Shown here: positions 29,171 to 38,382 of the stretch, piece after piece
Numbering within the stretch: position 1 is the stretch's first letter
Layout of the letters: each line of letters starts with the position of its first letter
Assembly (NCBI GenBank): GCA_019113885.1
Contig: DXGO01000030.1
Location: forward strand, 1 to 43,781
Length of the DNA stretch: 43,781 nucleotides
Reading direction: 5' to 3'
Source: Candidatus Alistipes intestinipullorum
Lineage (GTDB): Bacteria; Bacteroidota; Bacteroidia; Bacteroidales; Rikenellaceae
The notes under the pieces: generated by a model
The model's database searches: none
What the model was told of the DNA's origin: nothing
Seen by the model: the letters and a program-made list of their open reading frames with translations, nothing else
Position numbers and translations under genes: made by a program

Positions 29171-30142
29171 TTATTCGTTGCTGTCTTGCGACTCCTCCGG
29201 GGCTTCCGGTATGCGCGCTCCCGACATGTTCTCTTCCTTCTTAAGTCGTATTGCCTCTTCGAGCGAAACCCATTCGAGGATGTTGTAGAAGTTACCTACG
29301 TTTCCGACCATCGTGCCGAGGTCTTTCAGATAGACATACAGCCAAATGGCAGCAAAACGCTGGCAGGTGTTGTAGTAAGAGACGTAGTAGGGGCTTACGG
29401 TTCCCAGAATTTTGTTGTCGGCATTGATCTGTCCGAAAACCATTTGTTCGTCACTCAGCACCTGATCCTCGTCCATCTCGACAAGCGGCTCGGCCGGGTC
29501 GTCCGTATTCAGACGCATCGTTACGTCATACCCGTCGTAAAGGAAGTCGTGCAGGATGATCGTGTTGGGTTCCGTCGGGTGCTTCTCGGTGAGAATCAAC
29601 CGCTGGTAGTTGGTATCCAGCGCACTCGGATACTCGTAGAGCATCAGCGAGGTCACCACGCACCAGCCGGTGAAGGTATCCTCCTCGTACGGGCATCCCT
29701 TATAGAGGATGACTTTCGATGTGTTGTAATCGGAATAGAGTCCTTTCCATTCCAACTGCTCGGGCATCACCAGCTTGAGGATGAAGCCCAATGAGTCGGT
29801 ATCCTGAATGTGGTCGTAATAGCCGGCCACCTCGACATTGGCTGTCCGTTCGCCGGCCTTGATCGTGACGGTGTTGGAACGCAACCGGTAGTGGTAACCC
29901 TCGATGGCCGAGCTGCCCTGATCGATGATTTCGACACCGATCGTGCGGTCGTAGTCGCATGCTACGGTCGAGGCGATCGGAACGTTGAAATACCCTCCGT
30001 CGGCGAAGACCATGTTGGTCGACATCGTGTCGGCGAACATGATATACTCCCCGCCCGAATAGGTGGTTCTCTCCGAGTTACAACCCGTAGCGAGGATTCC
30101 GGCGAATCCGGCCGCTAACAGCAGTGTGGTAATTCGTTTCAT
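29171..30142 (-). CDS. SusD-adjacent lipoprotein, DUF4843/DUF4984-like
   Basis: Lipobox (GILATGCNS); YIMFADTMSTNMVFADGGYFNVPIA plus EGYHYRLRSNTVTIKAGERTANVEV; directly downstream of susD. Confidence 0.65.
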   Translation of the reverse strand: MKRITTLLLAAGFAGILATGCNSERTTYSGGEYIMFADTMSTNMVFADGGYFNVPIASTVACDYDRTIGVEIIDQGSSAIEGYHYRLRSNTVTIKAGERTANVEVAGYYDHIQDTDSLGFILKLVMPEQLEWKGLYSDYNTSKVILYKGCPYEEDTFTGWCVVTSLMLYEYPSALDTNYQRLILTEKHPTEPNTIILHDFLYDGYDVTMRLNTDDPAEPLVEMDEDQVLSDEQMVFGQINADNKILGTVSPYYVSYYNTCQRFAAIWLYVYLKDLGTMVGNVGNFYNILEWVSLEEAIRLKKEENMSGARIPEAPEESQDSNE

Positions 30143-30169
30143 GGTTCGTATCTGTTTGTCGTTGTTTCG

Positions 30170-31684
30170 TTAGATGTTGCTTTCGTTCGGTTCGATTTCC
30201 GATCCGGGCGCTTCGAGTTCGTGGCGAGGAATGGGCCATACGAAGCGCGGGTCGTCGGCTTCGATCTTGAGCGAGCTACCCTCGGGGAGCGAGTTCGTCT
30301 GCGGGGTGCGCTCGAATCCCATCTGCCAGCGCTTGAGGTCGTTGAGGCGGAAACCCTCCATGTAGAGCTCGCGAACGCGTTCCTGGGAGATGGTCTCGAG
30401 CCAGTTGCTCTGGCTGACGGTGATGGCTCCGGCGCCGCCGCTGAAACGTTTCGAGCGCAGCGTGGTGAGGTCCTTGCTTGCGGCCGAGTAGTTCGGCGTC
30501 GGGAGGTTGCAGTAGGCCTCGGCGCGGATCAGGTACTGTTCGGCCAGGCGGAACAGTTTCGGCATCGAGTACATGTACATATTCTTCGCCGAGGAGATGA
30601 GGTTCATGTTGCCGAAGTACTTGTTCAGCAGGGGCCACGTCAGTCCGTTGGCGTATCCGGTTGTGTACTCCTTGAAGTAGATGTCGTTGCGCAGGTCGTT
30701 GCTGACGTACAGGTCGAGTACCCACTGGGCTGGCACATAGTCGGGATAGGTGTACATGTAGTCGCGGTTGGCGTTGAGGAACACCTGCCCGAGGGCGCCT
30801 CCGTAGGAGGTCGTGGTGTAGCCGAGCAGCCAGATGATCTCGAAACTCGAATCGTAGTTCCACATGTAGCTCAGGTAGGTGTCGGTCGAGGTGTAGGAGA
30901 CCGTTCCGTCGGCCAGTGTGAAGGTCTTGTTGCCGATGACCTCCGATGCATAGTCGATGGCCGTCTGCCAGTCCTGCATGTAGAGCGCTACGCGGGCATG
31001 CAGGGCCTGGGCGGCGGCAAGCGTGACGTAGAGCGAATTGTACGTGTTGTCGTCCTCGTCGAGCAGCGATTCGGCCGCTTTCAGGTCATCGATCACAAAC
31101 TGGTAGGAGGCTGCGAGGGAGGCGCGTTTCATGGGCTCCGGCTCGGAGTACTTCGAACGCAGCACGACACCCAACTCATTTTCTGCCGTTGCGGGGTCGT
31201 AGGCCTTGCAGAAGCACTCGAGGAGTTTCGAGTAGCAGAGGGCTCGGATCATGTGTACCTCGCCGGTGTATACGTCGAGGTTGTCGATCTTCTCGACGTC
31301 GGTCTCCTGAGCCTTTACCTGATCGATGCGCTCGAGGAAGAAGTTGCATCGGCTGATGATGGTGTAAAGGGCTGCGTAAACCGATTCTACATCGGAGTCG
31401 GTTGAGAGGATGTTCCACTGCCAGATCGGGCCGTAGACATTCGAGAAGTCCTCGACGGCATAGACAAGGTCGGCCTGGATGTCGGGCATGACGGTGAGGT
31501 TCCCGCTGAAGAGCGAGCTGCTCAGCAAGCCCGCATAGATGCCGGTGACGAGCTGTTCGGCATCGTTGTAGGTCTGCATGGCCTCATCCTCGGGAATGGA
31601 CGATTCGGGGAATTTTTCGAGACACGACGTCGTCCCCGCGAGCAGCAGCAACGCTGCAAGATAGTATTTGATATTTCGTAACAT
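30170..31684 (-). CDS. RagB/SusD family nutrient-binding lipoprotein
   Basis: Lipobox (LLAGTTSCLEKFP); SusD signatures (EQYLIRAEAYC, LRSKRF, ISQERVRELYMEGFRLNDLKRW). Confidence 0.95.
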   Translation of the reverse strand: MLRNIKYYLAALLLLAGTTSCLEKFPESSIPEDEAMQTYNDAEQLVTGIYAGLLSSSLFSGNLTVMPDIQADLVYAVEDFSNVYGPIWQWNILSTDSDVESVYAALYTIISRCNFFLERIDQVKAQETDVEKIDNLDVYTGEVHMIRALCYSKLLECFCKAYDPATAENELGVVLRSKYSEPEPMKRASLAASYQFVIDDLKAAESLLDEDDNTYNSLYVTLAAAQALHARVALYMQDWQTAIDYASEVIGNKTFTLADGTVSYTSTDTYLSYMWNYDSSFEIIWLLGYTTTSYGGALGQVFLNANRDYMYTYPDYVPAQWVLDLYVSNDLRNDIYFKEYTTGYANGLTWPLLNKYFGNMNLISSAKNMYMYSMPKLFRLAEQYLIRAEAYCNLPTPNYSAASKDLTTLRSKRFSGGAGAITVSQSNWLETISQERVRELYMEGFRLNDLKRWQMGFERTPQTNSLPEGSSLKIEADDPRFVWPIPRHELEAPGSEIEPNESNI

Positions 31685-31700
31685 ATTCGTTCGCATTCGT

Positions 31701-34646
31701 TTAGAACATAAGGTCGAGGCCGAAGGTGAATTGCCGCGACATGGGGTACTGAGCCTGGTACATGTTGCCCACGCCTTCGGGGTCGAGTCCCGAGAATCCG
31801 GTGAAGGTCAGCAGGTTCTGGGCCTGGGCATAAATCTTCAGGCCGCTGATGAACCGGGTTTTCCGGATCAGGTTCTCGGGGAACGTGTAGCTGAGCATGA
31901 GGTTTTTCAGACGCATGAACGAGGCATCCTCGAGCAGGCGGTCGTCGAACTCGGTGTAGACGCCGTGGCGCGGGATGTCGGTGATGTCGCCCGGCTGTTT
32001 CCACCGCTCGAGCAGACGACGCGACTGGTTGTAGGTGCTGAAGCGGCCGTTGGACTCATCGAAGTAGCGGTCGTTGTTCATCATCCAGCGGTCGGCCACC
32101 CACGAGAACTGAGCCGAGAGCGAAATGCCCTTCCACGAGAGGGTGGTTCCGAAACCTCCGGTCCAGGGGGCGTTCATGCTTTTGCCGACGAGTACCTTGT
32201 CCTCGTCTCTCATTTCGTTGGTGATTTCGCCATCCTTGGTGTACCACAGGGCGTCTCCGTTGGTGGGGTTGACGCCTGCGAAACGGTTGACGTAGAATTC
32301 GCCCGAGTCATGGCCCACTACGAGTTTCATCGATGTGGAAGCCATTTCGTACTCCTGGACGCCGTTGTAGAGTTCGACGATCTTGTTCTTGTTGTACGAG
32401 AAGTTGGCGTTGACCGTCCAGAAGAACTCCTTCGTGGCGAGAACGGTCCCCGAGAGGTTGAGCTCGGCACCGCGGTTTACCATCACGCCGATATTGCTCC
32501 AGCTGTATCCGTATCCCTTGTTGGCATACGATTCCGGTACGAGCATGAGCATGTCGGAAGTACGCTTGTTGTAGAACTCGAGGTCAACATTCAGGCGGTT
32601 CCAGAATCCGAGGTGGAAGGCGAGGTTCGTTGTCCAGAGTTTCTCCCATCCGAGGTCGTCGCTGCCCGGCTGGCTGGGCGCGATACCTGCGTCCCCGAAG
32701 TAGTTGAGGCCTCCGCTCACGAGGGCGAGGTGCTCGTAGTTGGGGATCGAGGAGTTACCCGAGGTACCGGTGCTGATGGCGATCTGAGCGTTGGTCAGCC
32801 AGCGGCGTGTGCCCTCCATGAAGGCTTCGTCGCGCAGGTTCCACATGAAACTTGCCGACCAGAAGCCTGCCCACCGGCGGTTGGCGCCGAAACGCGACGA
32901 GGCGTCGGCGCGAAGCGAGAAGTCGGCGTAATAACGGTTGTCGTAGTTGTATTCGCCACGGCCGAAGAACGAGAGGTAGGCGTAGTCGTCATCGGTGGTG
33001 TCACTCCACGACGAGACGCGCGTACCGTTGGTGATGTTGACGAGTTTGTCGTTGTTCTGGCCTTCGGCGAGGAGCGTGAAGGCCTCATAATGGTAGTCGA
33101 CGCCCTCCTGTCCGACGAGGAAGTTGAACGAGTGTTTCCCGTTTACGCGGAACTGGTAGTTGGCCGTGTTGGTCACCGAGAGGGTGAGGCCTTCGGTCGA
33201 CATGCGCTGTGCGCTACCCTCTTCGAGGTTGGGGGCGTAACTCGGGGTGGAATTTCCGAAACCTGTCATATGGGAGTAGTCGACATTGAACTGCGACTTG
33301 ATCGTAAGGCCCTCAATAGGAGCCGCTTCCGCGAAGATGCTCGATACGATCTTGTATTTCTTGTATTCGCGGCGGTTGTTTTCAAGCCATTCGAGGGGGT
33401 TCTGGCCGTCACCCTTCCACGAACCGTCGTTGACCGAAGCCAGCGATCCGTCGGGATTGTAGGGATTCCAGTAGGGGAGCATGAAGCGTGCAGCCGAGAT
33501 GGGCGTCACGAGGGTATACTCGCCCTCGTCGGCCTGTTCGATGCCCTGGTAGTTGAGCATCGTGTTGGTGCCGATCTTGAGCCACTTGGCAGCGCGTTGT
33601 TCGATGTTTGCGCGGATGGAATAACGGTCGAAGTTCGAACCCACGGCGATACCATCCTGGCTGTAGTAGCCTCCCGAGACGTAGTAGTTGGTCTTTTCGG
33701 TGGCGCCGGAGATCGAAATCTCGTAATTTTGGAGCATCGCGGCATTGTTGTAGACTTCGTCGAGCCAGCAGACATCGGTTTTGCTCAGCAGGTCGTAGTC
33801 TTTGCCCGAGGTAAGTCCGATCTCCTTTTCATATTGAATGCGCTCGGCGGTGTTCATCAGGTCCCAGTTGCCCTTTGCCAACTGCGAGAATCCCAGCTGC
33901 ATGCGGTAGGTGATGTTGGGTTTCTCGGCCATTTGTCCGCGTTTGGTGGTGATGACCACCACGCCGTTGGCGGCACGTGCGCCATAAATTGAGGTCGAGG
34001 AGGCGTCCTTGAGGACCGAGATCGACTCGATGTCGGCGGGGTTGATGGCGTTGAAGTCGGCGCTGGAGATAGCGATGCCGTCGAGGATGAAGAGCGGTGC
34101 GGTTCCCGAGTTGATGGAGTTGGTACCGCGGATGCTGAGGGTGGCGGCGACGCTGGGCTCACCTGAACTGGAGAGGACGGTCAGACCGGGGACCTGTCCC
34201 TGGAGGGCCTGGTCGAAGGCGGCCGTGGGGGTCGATTCGATCTTTTCGGCCTTCACGGTCGAGACGGACCCGGCGATGGTTCCCTTCTTGCGGACGCCGT
34301 AAGCGATGACCACCACGTCGTCGAGGGCCTGTGCCTCGGGTTGGAGAGCAACGTTGTGGGTCAAGGCCCCGGATCCTTCGGGAACGGTGAACTCGACGGT
34401 TTGGAATCCGATGTAATGATAGGAGAGAATTGTTCCGGGGGTTACCGAGATCGAGTACGATCCGTCGACGAGCGTACTGACACCGGAGGCGTTTCCGGAA
34501 ACCACGTGTACCCCGATCAGAGGTTGATTATCCTCTGCGGAGGTGACGATTCCGCTGACCGTGACGGTTCCCCCCCCCTGAGCCAGGGCAGGTAAGGAAC
34601 ACAGCAGGAAAGCGAATTTCAGGAGTAGAAATTTGGTTTTTTGCAT
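31701..34646 (-). CDS. SusC/RagA family TonB-linked outer membrane protein
   Basis: Carboxypeptidase-regulatory-like N-domain, then ALDDVVVIAYGVRKKGTIAGSVSTVKAEKIES and ASSTSIYGARAANGVVVITTKRG; 981 aa. Confidence 0.96.
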   Translation of the reverse strand: MQKTKFLLLKFAFLLCSLPALAQGGGTVTVSGIVTSAEDNQPLIGVHVVSGNASGVSTLVDGSYSISVTPGTILSYHYIGFQTVEFTVPEGSGALTHNVALQPEAQALDDVVVIAYGVRKKGTIAGSVSTVKAEKIESTPTAAFDQALQGQVPGLTVLSSSGEPSVAATLSIRGTNSINSGTAPLFILDGIAISSADFNAINPADIESISVLKDASSTSIYGARAANGVVVITTKRGQMAEKPNITYRMQLGFSQLAKGNWDLMNTAERIQYEKEIGLTSGKDYDLLSKTDVCWLDEVYNNAAMLQNYEISISGATEKTNYYVSGGYYSQDGIAVGSNFDRYSIRANIEQRAAKWLKIGTNTMLNYQGIEQADEGEYTLVTPISAARFMLPYWNPYNPDGSLASVNDGSWKGDGQNPLEWLENNRREYKKYKIVSSIFAEAAPIEGLTIKSQFNVDYSHMTGFGNSTPSYAPNLEEGSAQRMSTEGLTLSVTNTANYQFRVNGKHSFNFLVGQEGVDYHYEAFTLLAEGQNNDKLVNITNGTRVSSWSDTTDDDYAYLSFFGRGEYNYDNRYYADFSLRADASSRFGANRRWAGFWSASFMWNLRDEAFMEGTRRWLTNAQIAISTGTSGNSSIPNYEHLALVSGGLNYFGDAGIAPSQPGSDDLGWEKLWTTNLAFHLGFWNRLNVDLEFYNKRTSDMLMLVPESYANKGYGYSWSNIGVMVNRGAELNLSGTVLATKEFFWTVNANFSYNKNKIVELYNGVQEYEMASTSMKLVVGHDSGEFYVNRFAGVNPTNGDALWYTKDGEITNEMRDEDKVLVGKSMNAPWTGGFGTTLSWKGISLSAQFSWVADRWMMNNDRYFDESNGRFSTYNQSRRLLERWKQPGDITDIPRHGVYTEFDDRLLEDASFMRLKNLMLSYTFPENLIRKTRFISGLKIYAQAQNLLTFTGFSGLDPEGVGNMYQAQYPMSRQFTFGLDLMF
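34570..34578 (-). repeat. G9 homopolymer in susC coding sequence (C9 on + strand)
   Basis: CAG GGG GGG GGA encoding Q-G-G-G directly after the predicted signal peptide (..LPALAQ|GGGTV). Confidence 0.9.
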
Positions 34647-34758
34647 GATGAAATTACTTTCTGACGCTACAAAAAAAGGGATTATCTATGATTAAAACAA
34701 GTGCGTTTCCCGAACGGAATGTAAGCATCTCGGGGTATCATGTGGTGATATTTTTGTT

Positions 34759-34775
34759 TTTTAAATTATTTAAAA
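34759..34775. promoter_or_regulatory. AT-rich palindrome upstream of susC (candidate operator)
   Basis: TTTTAAATTATTTAAAA, a perfect interrupted palindrome, next to AAAATGTT direct repeats at 34772-34779 and 34787-34794. Confidence 0.3.
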
Positions 34776-35282
34776 TGTTGTTATACAAAATGTTATGTGT
34801 AAATTACGATTTGTAACCAAAAAGGGTGAAAAAAAGTGAAAAAAGTTTGTCAGGCGGGGCTGATACGGGTGTGGATTATCCGTTTTTCGGGATTTTTTGC
34901 TTCGATTCGTCTGCCTGAAGACAGAGCGGAAGTGCGGGTAGGAAAAGCTCTTTGTAAATATGGCTTTTTGGCTTGAAATCGGCCTTACAAGGGCCTCAGG
35001 AGGCGTTTTTGCAGCTTTGGGACATGCCCTTTGTCCGGATCGCAACGTTCTGTAATTGAACTTTTTTGTCGTTGTCGGTATTGGGTTGTGTCGAACAGAT
35101 AGATATTGAATGCTGAAAGTTTCAAACTGTAAGTATATGGCGCGTTGTAGCTATCAAAATGGAAATTTTGGGTGATTTGTTACGGCTCTGTATCCGGAGA
35201 TTTCCCGAGCTGTCCGGAAACGCTCTGAATAAGGATAGTTTTCGTCTCACCCGACTCTTTCAGGGAGGTATTTTGGACCGTA

Positions 35283-35870
35283 TTATCGGAGCAGCCCGGC
35301 CTCGTAGTAGACGACGATCTGCTCGATGATGCGGTCTTCGCCCATACGGTCGTATTCCGACTTGAGGTCCTGGCCGAAAATCTTCGATACACCCTGCCAG
35401 AACCCGGCAATGAATCCGCCGCGGAATTCGCGCAACACTTCGTAGGCGGTGTATTCCGTTTCGCGGTCGATGAGCTTCAGCAGAACCTTCCCTTGGGTGC
35501 GTGTCATGCGTTTCAGCACGGGGGTATATTCGGCCTTGATCTCGTCGTAAACCTTCCGGATATACTCCCTTTGCTCCTTTCTGGTCGGCAGGTGGGCGAG
35601 TTCGCGTTCCATGGTGCGGAGTTTGTCCTGAGCGATCTTGGCAATGGGGTAGACCTTGATCACGGCGTCGACCAGCCGCCGGTAGCGTCGCAGGTCGACC
35701 GGTCGACTGAAAACATAGACCGGAAGGATGTGGATGAGTGCCGTGGAGTCTCCCTCCTCGACGGTCCACTCCTGGAGCATGAAACCCCGGCCTCCCTGCG
35801 CCCGGGCATCGGGCAGCGTGAGGAGGAGGATGAGCGGCAACAGGCGGCGGAGGATTGGGAACAGGCGCAT
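35283..35870 (-). CDS. DUF4294-like exported protein
   Basis: Signal peptide; RRLVDAVIKVYPIAKIAQDKLRTMEREL and GFIAGFWQGVSKIFGQDLKSEYD, typical of DUF4294. Confidence 0.75.
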   Translation of the reverse strand: MRLFPILRRLLPLILLLTLPDARAQGGRGFMLQEWTVEEGDSTALIHILPVYVFSRPVDLRRYRRLVDAVIKVYPIAKIAQDKLRTMERELAHLPTRKEQREYIRKVYDEIKAEYTPVLKRMTRTQGKVLLKLIDRETEYTAYEVLREFRGGFIAGFWQGVSKIFGQDLKSEYDRMGEDRIIEQIVVYYEAGLLR

Positions 35871-36008
35871 GCACAAATGTACGGTTTCTCGGAGATCGGG
35901 CAACGCTTTTTTCGGGAAAAATGTCTTACATTCTCTTATTATTGCCGTTTTTCATGTTTTTCCCCGGTTTGTCGGCATCCGCAGGTTTCGCCGATCGGCC
36001 GAAAAGAT

Positions 36009-36016
36009 TATCTTTG
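36009..36016 (+). promoter_or_regulatory. -7 box (TATCTTTG) for the hotdog thioesterase
   Basis: Exact TAnnTTTG match 48 nt upstream of the ATG at 36065. Confidence 0.55.
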
Positions 36017-36064
36017 TGCCGCGGTTTCTGCCGACAAATGGTATATATTAAAAAAGGAAAAACA

Positions 36065-36439
36065 ATGCTTGAAAAAGGACTTTCGGCCCGGAGCGATACG
36101 ACGGTTTCGGAGCAGAATACGGCCGCTGCGATGGGTTCGGGCGACCTTCCGGTATTTGCCACCCCGGCGATGGTGGCGTTGATGGAGAATGCCGCGATGA
36201 CGGCCGTGGCGCAGCATCTTCCCGAAGGGGCGACGACGGTCGGAGCCGAGATGAACGTCTCGCACATCAAGCCTTCGGCGCTGGGGGCCGCAATTACGGC
36301 CACGGCCGTGTTGACCGAGGTCGAAGGGCGCCGGCTGGTTTTCAACGTCGGGGCGCGCGATGCCGAGGGTATGATCGGCGAGGGGGTACATGTCCGCTAT
36401 GTCGTCGACCGGGAGCGTTTCATGGCCAAACTCCGTTGA
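36065..36439 (+). CDS. Hotdog-fold thioesterase family protein (FlK-like)
   Basis: 124 aa; FATPAMVALMENAAMTAVAQHLPEGATTVGAEMNVSHIKPSALGAAITATA pattern. Confidence 0.8.
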   Translation: MLEKGLSARSDTTVSEQNTAAAMGSGDLPVFATPAMVALMENAAMTAVAQHLPEGATTVGAEMNVSHIKPSALGAAITATAVLTEVEGRRLVFNVGARDAEGMIGEGVHVRYVVDRERFMAKLR

Positions 36440-36460
36440 TGGAACGGTCTCTGTATGACG

Positions 36461-36492
36461 AAGGCGGCACGAACCTGGGTTTGCGCCGCCTT
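36461..36492. terminator. Bidirectional terminator between thioesterase and nhaD
   Basis: Stem AAGGCGGC/GCCGCCTT between convergent genes. Confidence 0.55.
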
Positions 36493-36516
36493 TGCCGTCT
36501 GTGATTGTCTGCCTGG

Positions 36517-37866
36517 TCAGAGCAGCGAGGTGAAGAGGTGCTCGAGGTAGATGACGGCGATACCTGCGAGATACCCGGCCAGTGCGAGCAGCGAAATTCG
36601 TTTGAGGTACCATCCGAAGTTGATCTTTTCGAGCCCCATGGCGACGACGCCGGCCGTCGAACCGATGATAAGCAGACTGCCGCCAACCCCGGCGCAGTAG
36701 GTCAGCAGGTGCCAGAAGAGTCCGTCCTGGATGAATGCCTGGGTGAAGGCCGGGTCGACGCTGGCGGCGACCGATGCCGCGTCGGCAACGGGATACATAC
36801 CCATGCAGGCAGCTACCAGCGGTACGTTGTCGATTACCGACGAGAAGATACCGATCGATCCGGCGATGGTGAATACCTCGTGGATGTTTTTGTCGAGCCA
36901 GTCGGCGATGTCGGTCAGAACGCCTCCGGTCTGGAGCGCTGCGACGGACATCAGAATGCCGAGGAAAAAGAGGATCGTAGGCATGTCGATGTGCTTGAGG
37001 ATTTTTGCCACGCGGGGCTGGATCGACTCCTCGAGGTTGCGGAGGCTGCGTTTGCGGTAATAGATCAGTTCGGAGAGAATCCACATGAATCCGAGCGACA
37101 CCATCATGCCCATGTAGGGCGGCAGTCCGGTGATGCCCTTGAATATCGGGACGAAAAGCAGGCTCAGGATGCCGGCGGCGAGCATGAACTTGCGCAGTCT
37201 CGGGCCGATTCCCGGCGGGCATCCGGTCGCCAGGTTTTCGGCGTTGACCGGTTCGGCGTCCGTGTTCCGGATGTAGCGGCAGGCGATGGCCGTGGGGATG
37301 AGGACCGAGACCAGGCAGGGCAGGAAGAGCGTCGAGACGAGGTTTGCGGCCGTGACGTTGCCGCGCATCCAGAGCATGATGGTCGTGACGTCGCCGATGG
37401 GAGACCAGGCGCCGCCGCTGTTGGCTGCGATGACGATGACGCCGGCGAATATCCAGCGTTCGGTTTTGTCGGCGATGAGCCGGCGGAGCAGCATCACCAT
37501 GATGATGGTCGTGGTCATGTTGTCGAGGGCGGCCGACATGACGAAGGCGATGATTGCGAGCAGCCAAAGCAATTTGTGTTTGTTGCGGGTGGTGATGTGG
37601 TCGGTGATGACGCTGAATCCTCCGTAGCTGTCTATCAGGTCGACGATGGTCATGGCGCAGATCAGGAAGACGAGGATTTCGCACGTGTCGCCGAGGTGGT
37701 CGATCATTTCGTGCTGGATCTGGGGGTCGTTTCCGAGCAGGCTGAAGACCGTCCAGATCGCTCCGGCCATCAACAGGGCGATGGCTGTTTTGTCGATTTT
37801 GGTTTTGTGCTCCAGGGCGATGAAGAGGTATCCCACGACGAAGAGCAGAATCATGGATGTAATCAT
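36517..37866 (-). CDS. nhaD: NhaD-type sodium:proton antiporter
   Basis: GYLFIALEHKTKIDKTAIALLMAG, SAALDNMTTTIIMVMLLRRL, VIAANSGGAWSPIGDVTTIMLW, IDNVPLVAACMGMY. Confidence 0.92.
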   Translation of the reverse strand: MITSMILLFVVGYLFIALEHKTKIDKTAIALLMAGAIWTVFSLLGNDPQIQHEMIDHLGDTCEILVFLICAMTIVDLIDSYGGFSVITDHITTRNKHKLLWLLAIIAFVMSAALDNMTTTIIMVMLLRRLIADKTERWIFAGVIVIAANSGGAWSPIGDVTTIMLWMRGNVTAANLVSTLFLPCLVSVLIPTAIACRYIRNTDAEPVNAENLATGCPPGIGPRLRKFMLAAGILSLLFVPIFKGITGLPPYMGMMVSLGFMWILSELIYYRKRSLRNLEESIQPRVAKILKHIDMPTILFFLGILMSVAALQTGGVLTDIADWLDKNIHEVFTIAGSIGIFSSVIDNVPLVAACMGMYPVADAASVAASVDPAFTQAFIQDGLFWHLLTYCAGVGGSLLIIGSTAGVVAMGLEKINFGWYLKRISLLALAGYLAGIAVIYLEHLFTSLL

Positions 37867-37891
37867 AATTTCATCTCTTTAGATTTGTGTG

Positions 37892-37899
37892 CAAAGATA
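37892..37899 (-). promoter_or_regulatory. -7 box (TATCTTTG) for nhaD
   Basis: Reverse complement of CAAAGATA, 25 nt upstream of the nhaD ATG. Confidence 0.6.
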
Positions 37900-37963
37900 G
37901 CGAAAAACGCAGAGTGTCTTCACATATTTTCAACGGGGAAGTTGCAAATTATGAATTTTTACG

Positions 37964-37971
37964 TATCTTTG
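37964..37971 (+). promoter_or_regulatory. -7 box (TATCTTTG) for tRNA-Gln
   Basis: Exact TAnnTTTG match 22 nt before the tRNA 5' end. Confidence 0.6.
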
Positions 37972-37993
37972 CAGACGCTTTCGAGCGCATGTT

Positions 37994-38064
37994 TGAGCTG
38001 TGGTGTAATGGTAACACAGCAGATTTTGGTTCTGTCGTTCTGGGTTCGAATCCCGGCAGCTCAA
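37994..38064 (+). tRNA. tRNA-Gln (anticodon TTG)
   Basis: Cloverleaf: acceptor TGAGCTG/CAGCTCA, D-stem GTGT/ACAC, anticodon stem GCAGA/TCTGT with loop TTTTGGT, T-arm CTGGG-TTCGAAT-CCCGG. Confidence 0.95.
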
Positions 38065-38069
38065 CACGA

Positions 38070-38101
38070 CGAGGGTGATCCTTTCCAAAGGGTCACCCTC
38101 G
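38070..38101. terminator. Terminator of tRNA-Gln and the convergent small-gene operon
   Basis: CGAGGGTGA...TCACCCTCG with inner CCTTT/AAAGG pairing. Confidence 0.75.
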
Positions 38102-38142
38102 TTCGTTGCATGGGAGAACGCGGCGGGGCATTTCCGTGGCCG

Positions 38143-38370
38143 TCACTCCTGCCGGACCTTTTCGCGGATACGGTCGGCGGTTTTTGTCACTCCCTCTTCT
38201 ATGGTGTCGGTCGCGTGGAGGATCGTCTCCTTGAGGCGGTGTTTGGCCTGCGCATGTTTCTCGCGGGCGCAGCGCGTGGCGGCGTCGATGCGGTCGGAGA
38301 GCAGGTCGACCGTCTCTTTGGCCTCGGCGGCCGCGCGGTCGATCCCGGCGTCGATTTTGTCGCGGTTCAT
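38143..38370 (-). CDS. Small charged helical protein of unknown function (75 aa)
   Basis: ORF directly downstream of the GlsB-like gene on the same strand; amphipathic helical composition. Confidence 0.5.
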   Translation of the reverse strand: MNRDKIDAGIDRAAAEAKETVDLLSDRIDAATRCAREKHAQAKHRLKETILHATDTIEEGVTKTADRIREKVRQE

Positions 38371-38382
38371 ACGGATCGGGAT

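Noticed and set aside
31668-33992. 774-aa plus-strand ORF antisense to susC
   Set aside because: Same shadow-ORF effect; no recognisable domain or promoter.
34770-35045. 91-aa minus-strand ORF upstream of susC
   Set aside because: Low-complexity composition, no homologous motif, no clear promoter or RBS; treated as noncoding.
35874-35881. TACATTTG (-7-like) before the DUF4294 gene
   Set aside because: Ends only 3 nt before the ATG, which would put the TSS inside the signal peptide; probably fortuitous.
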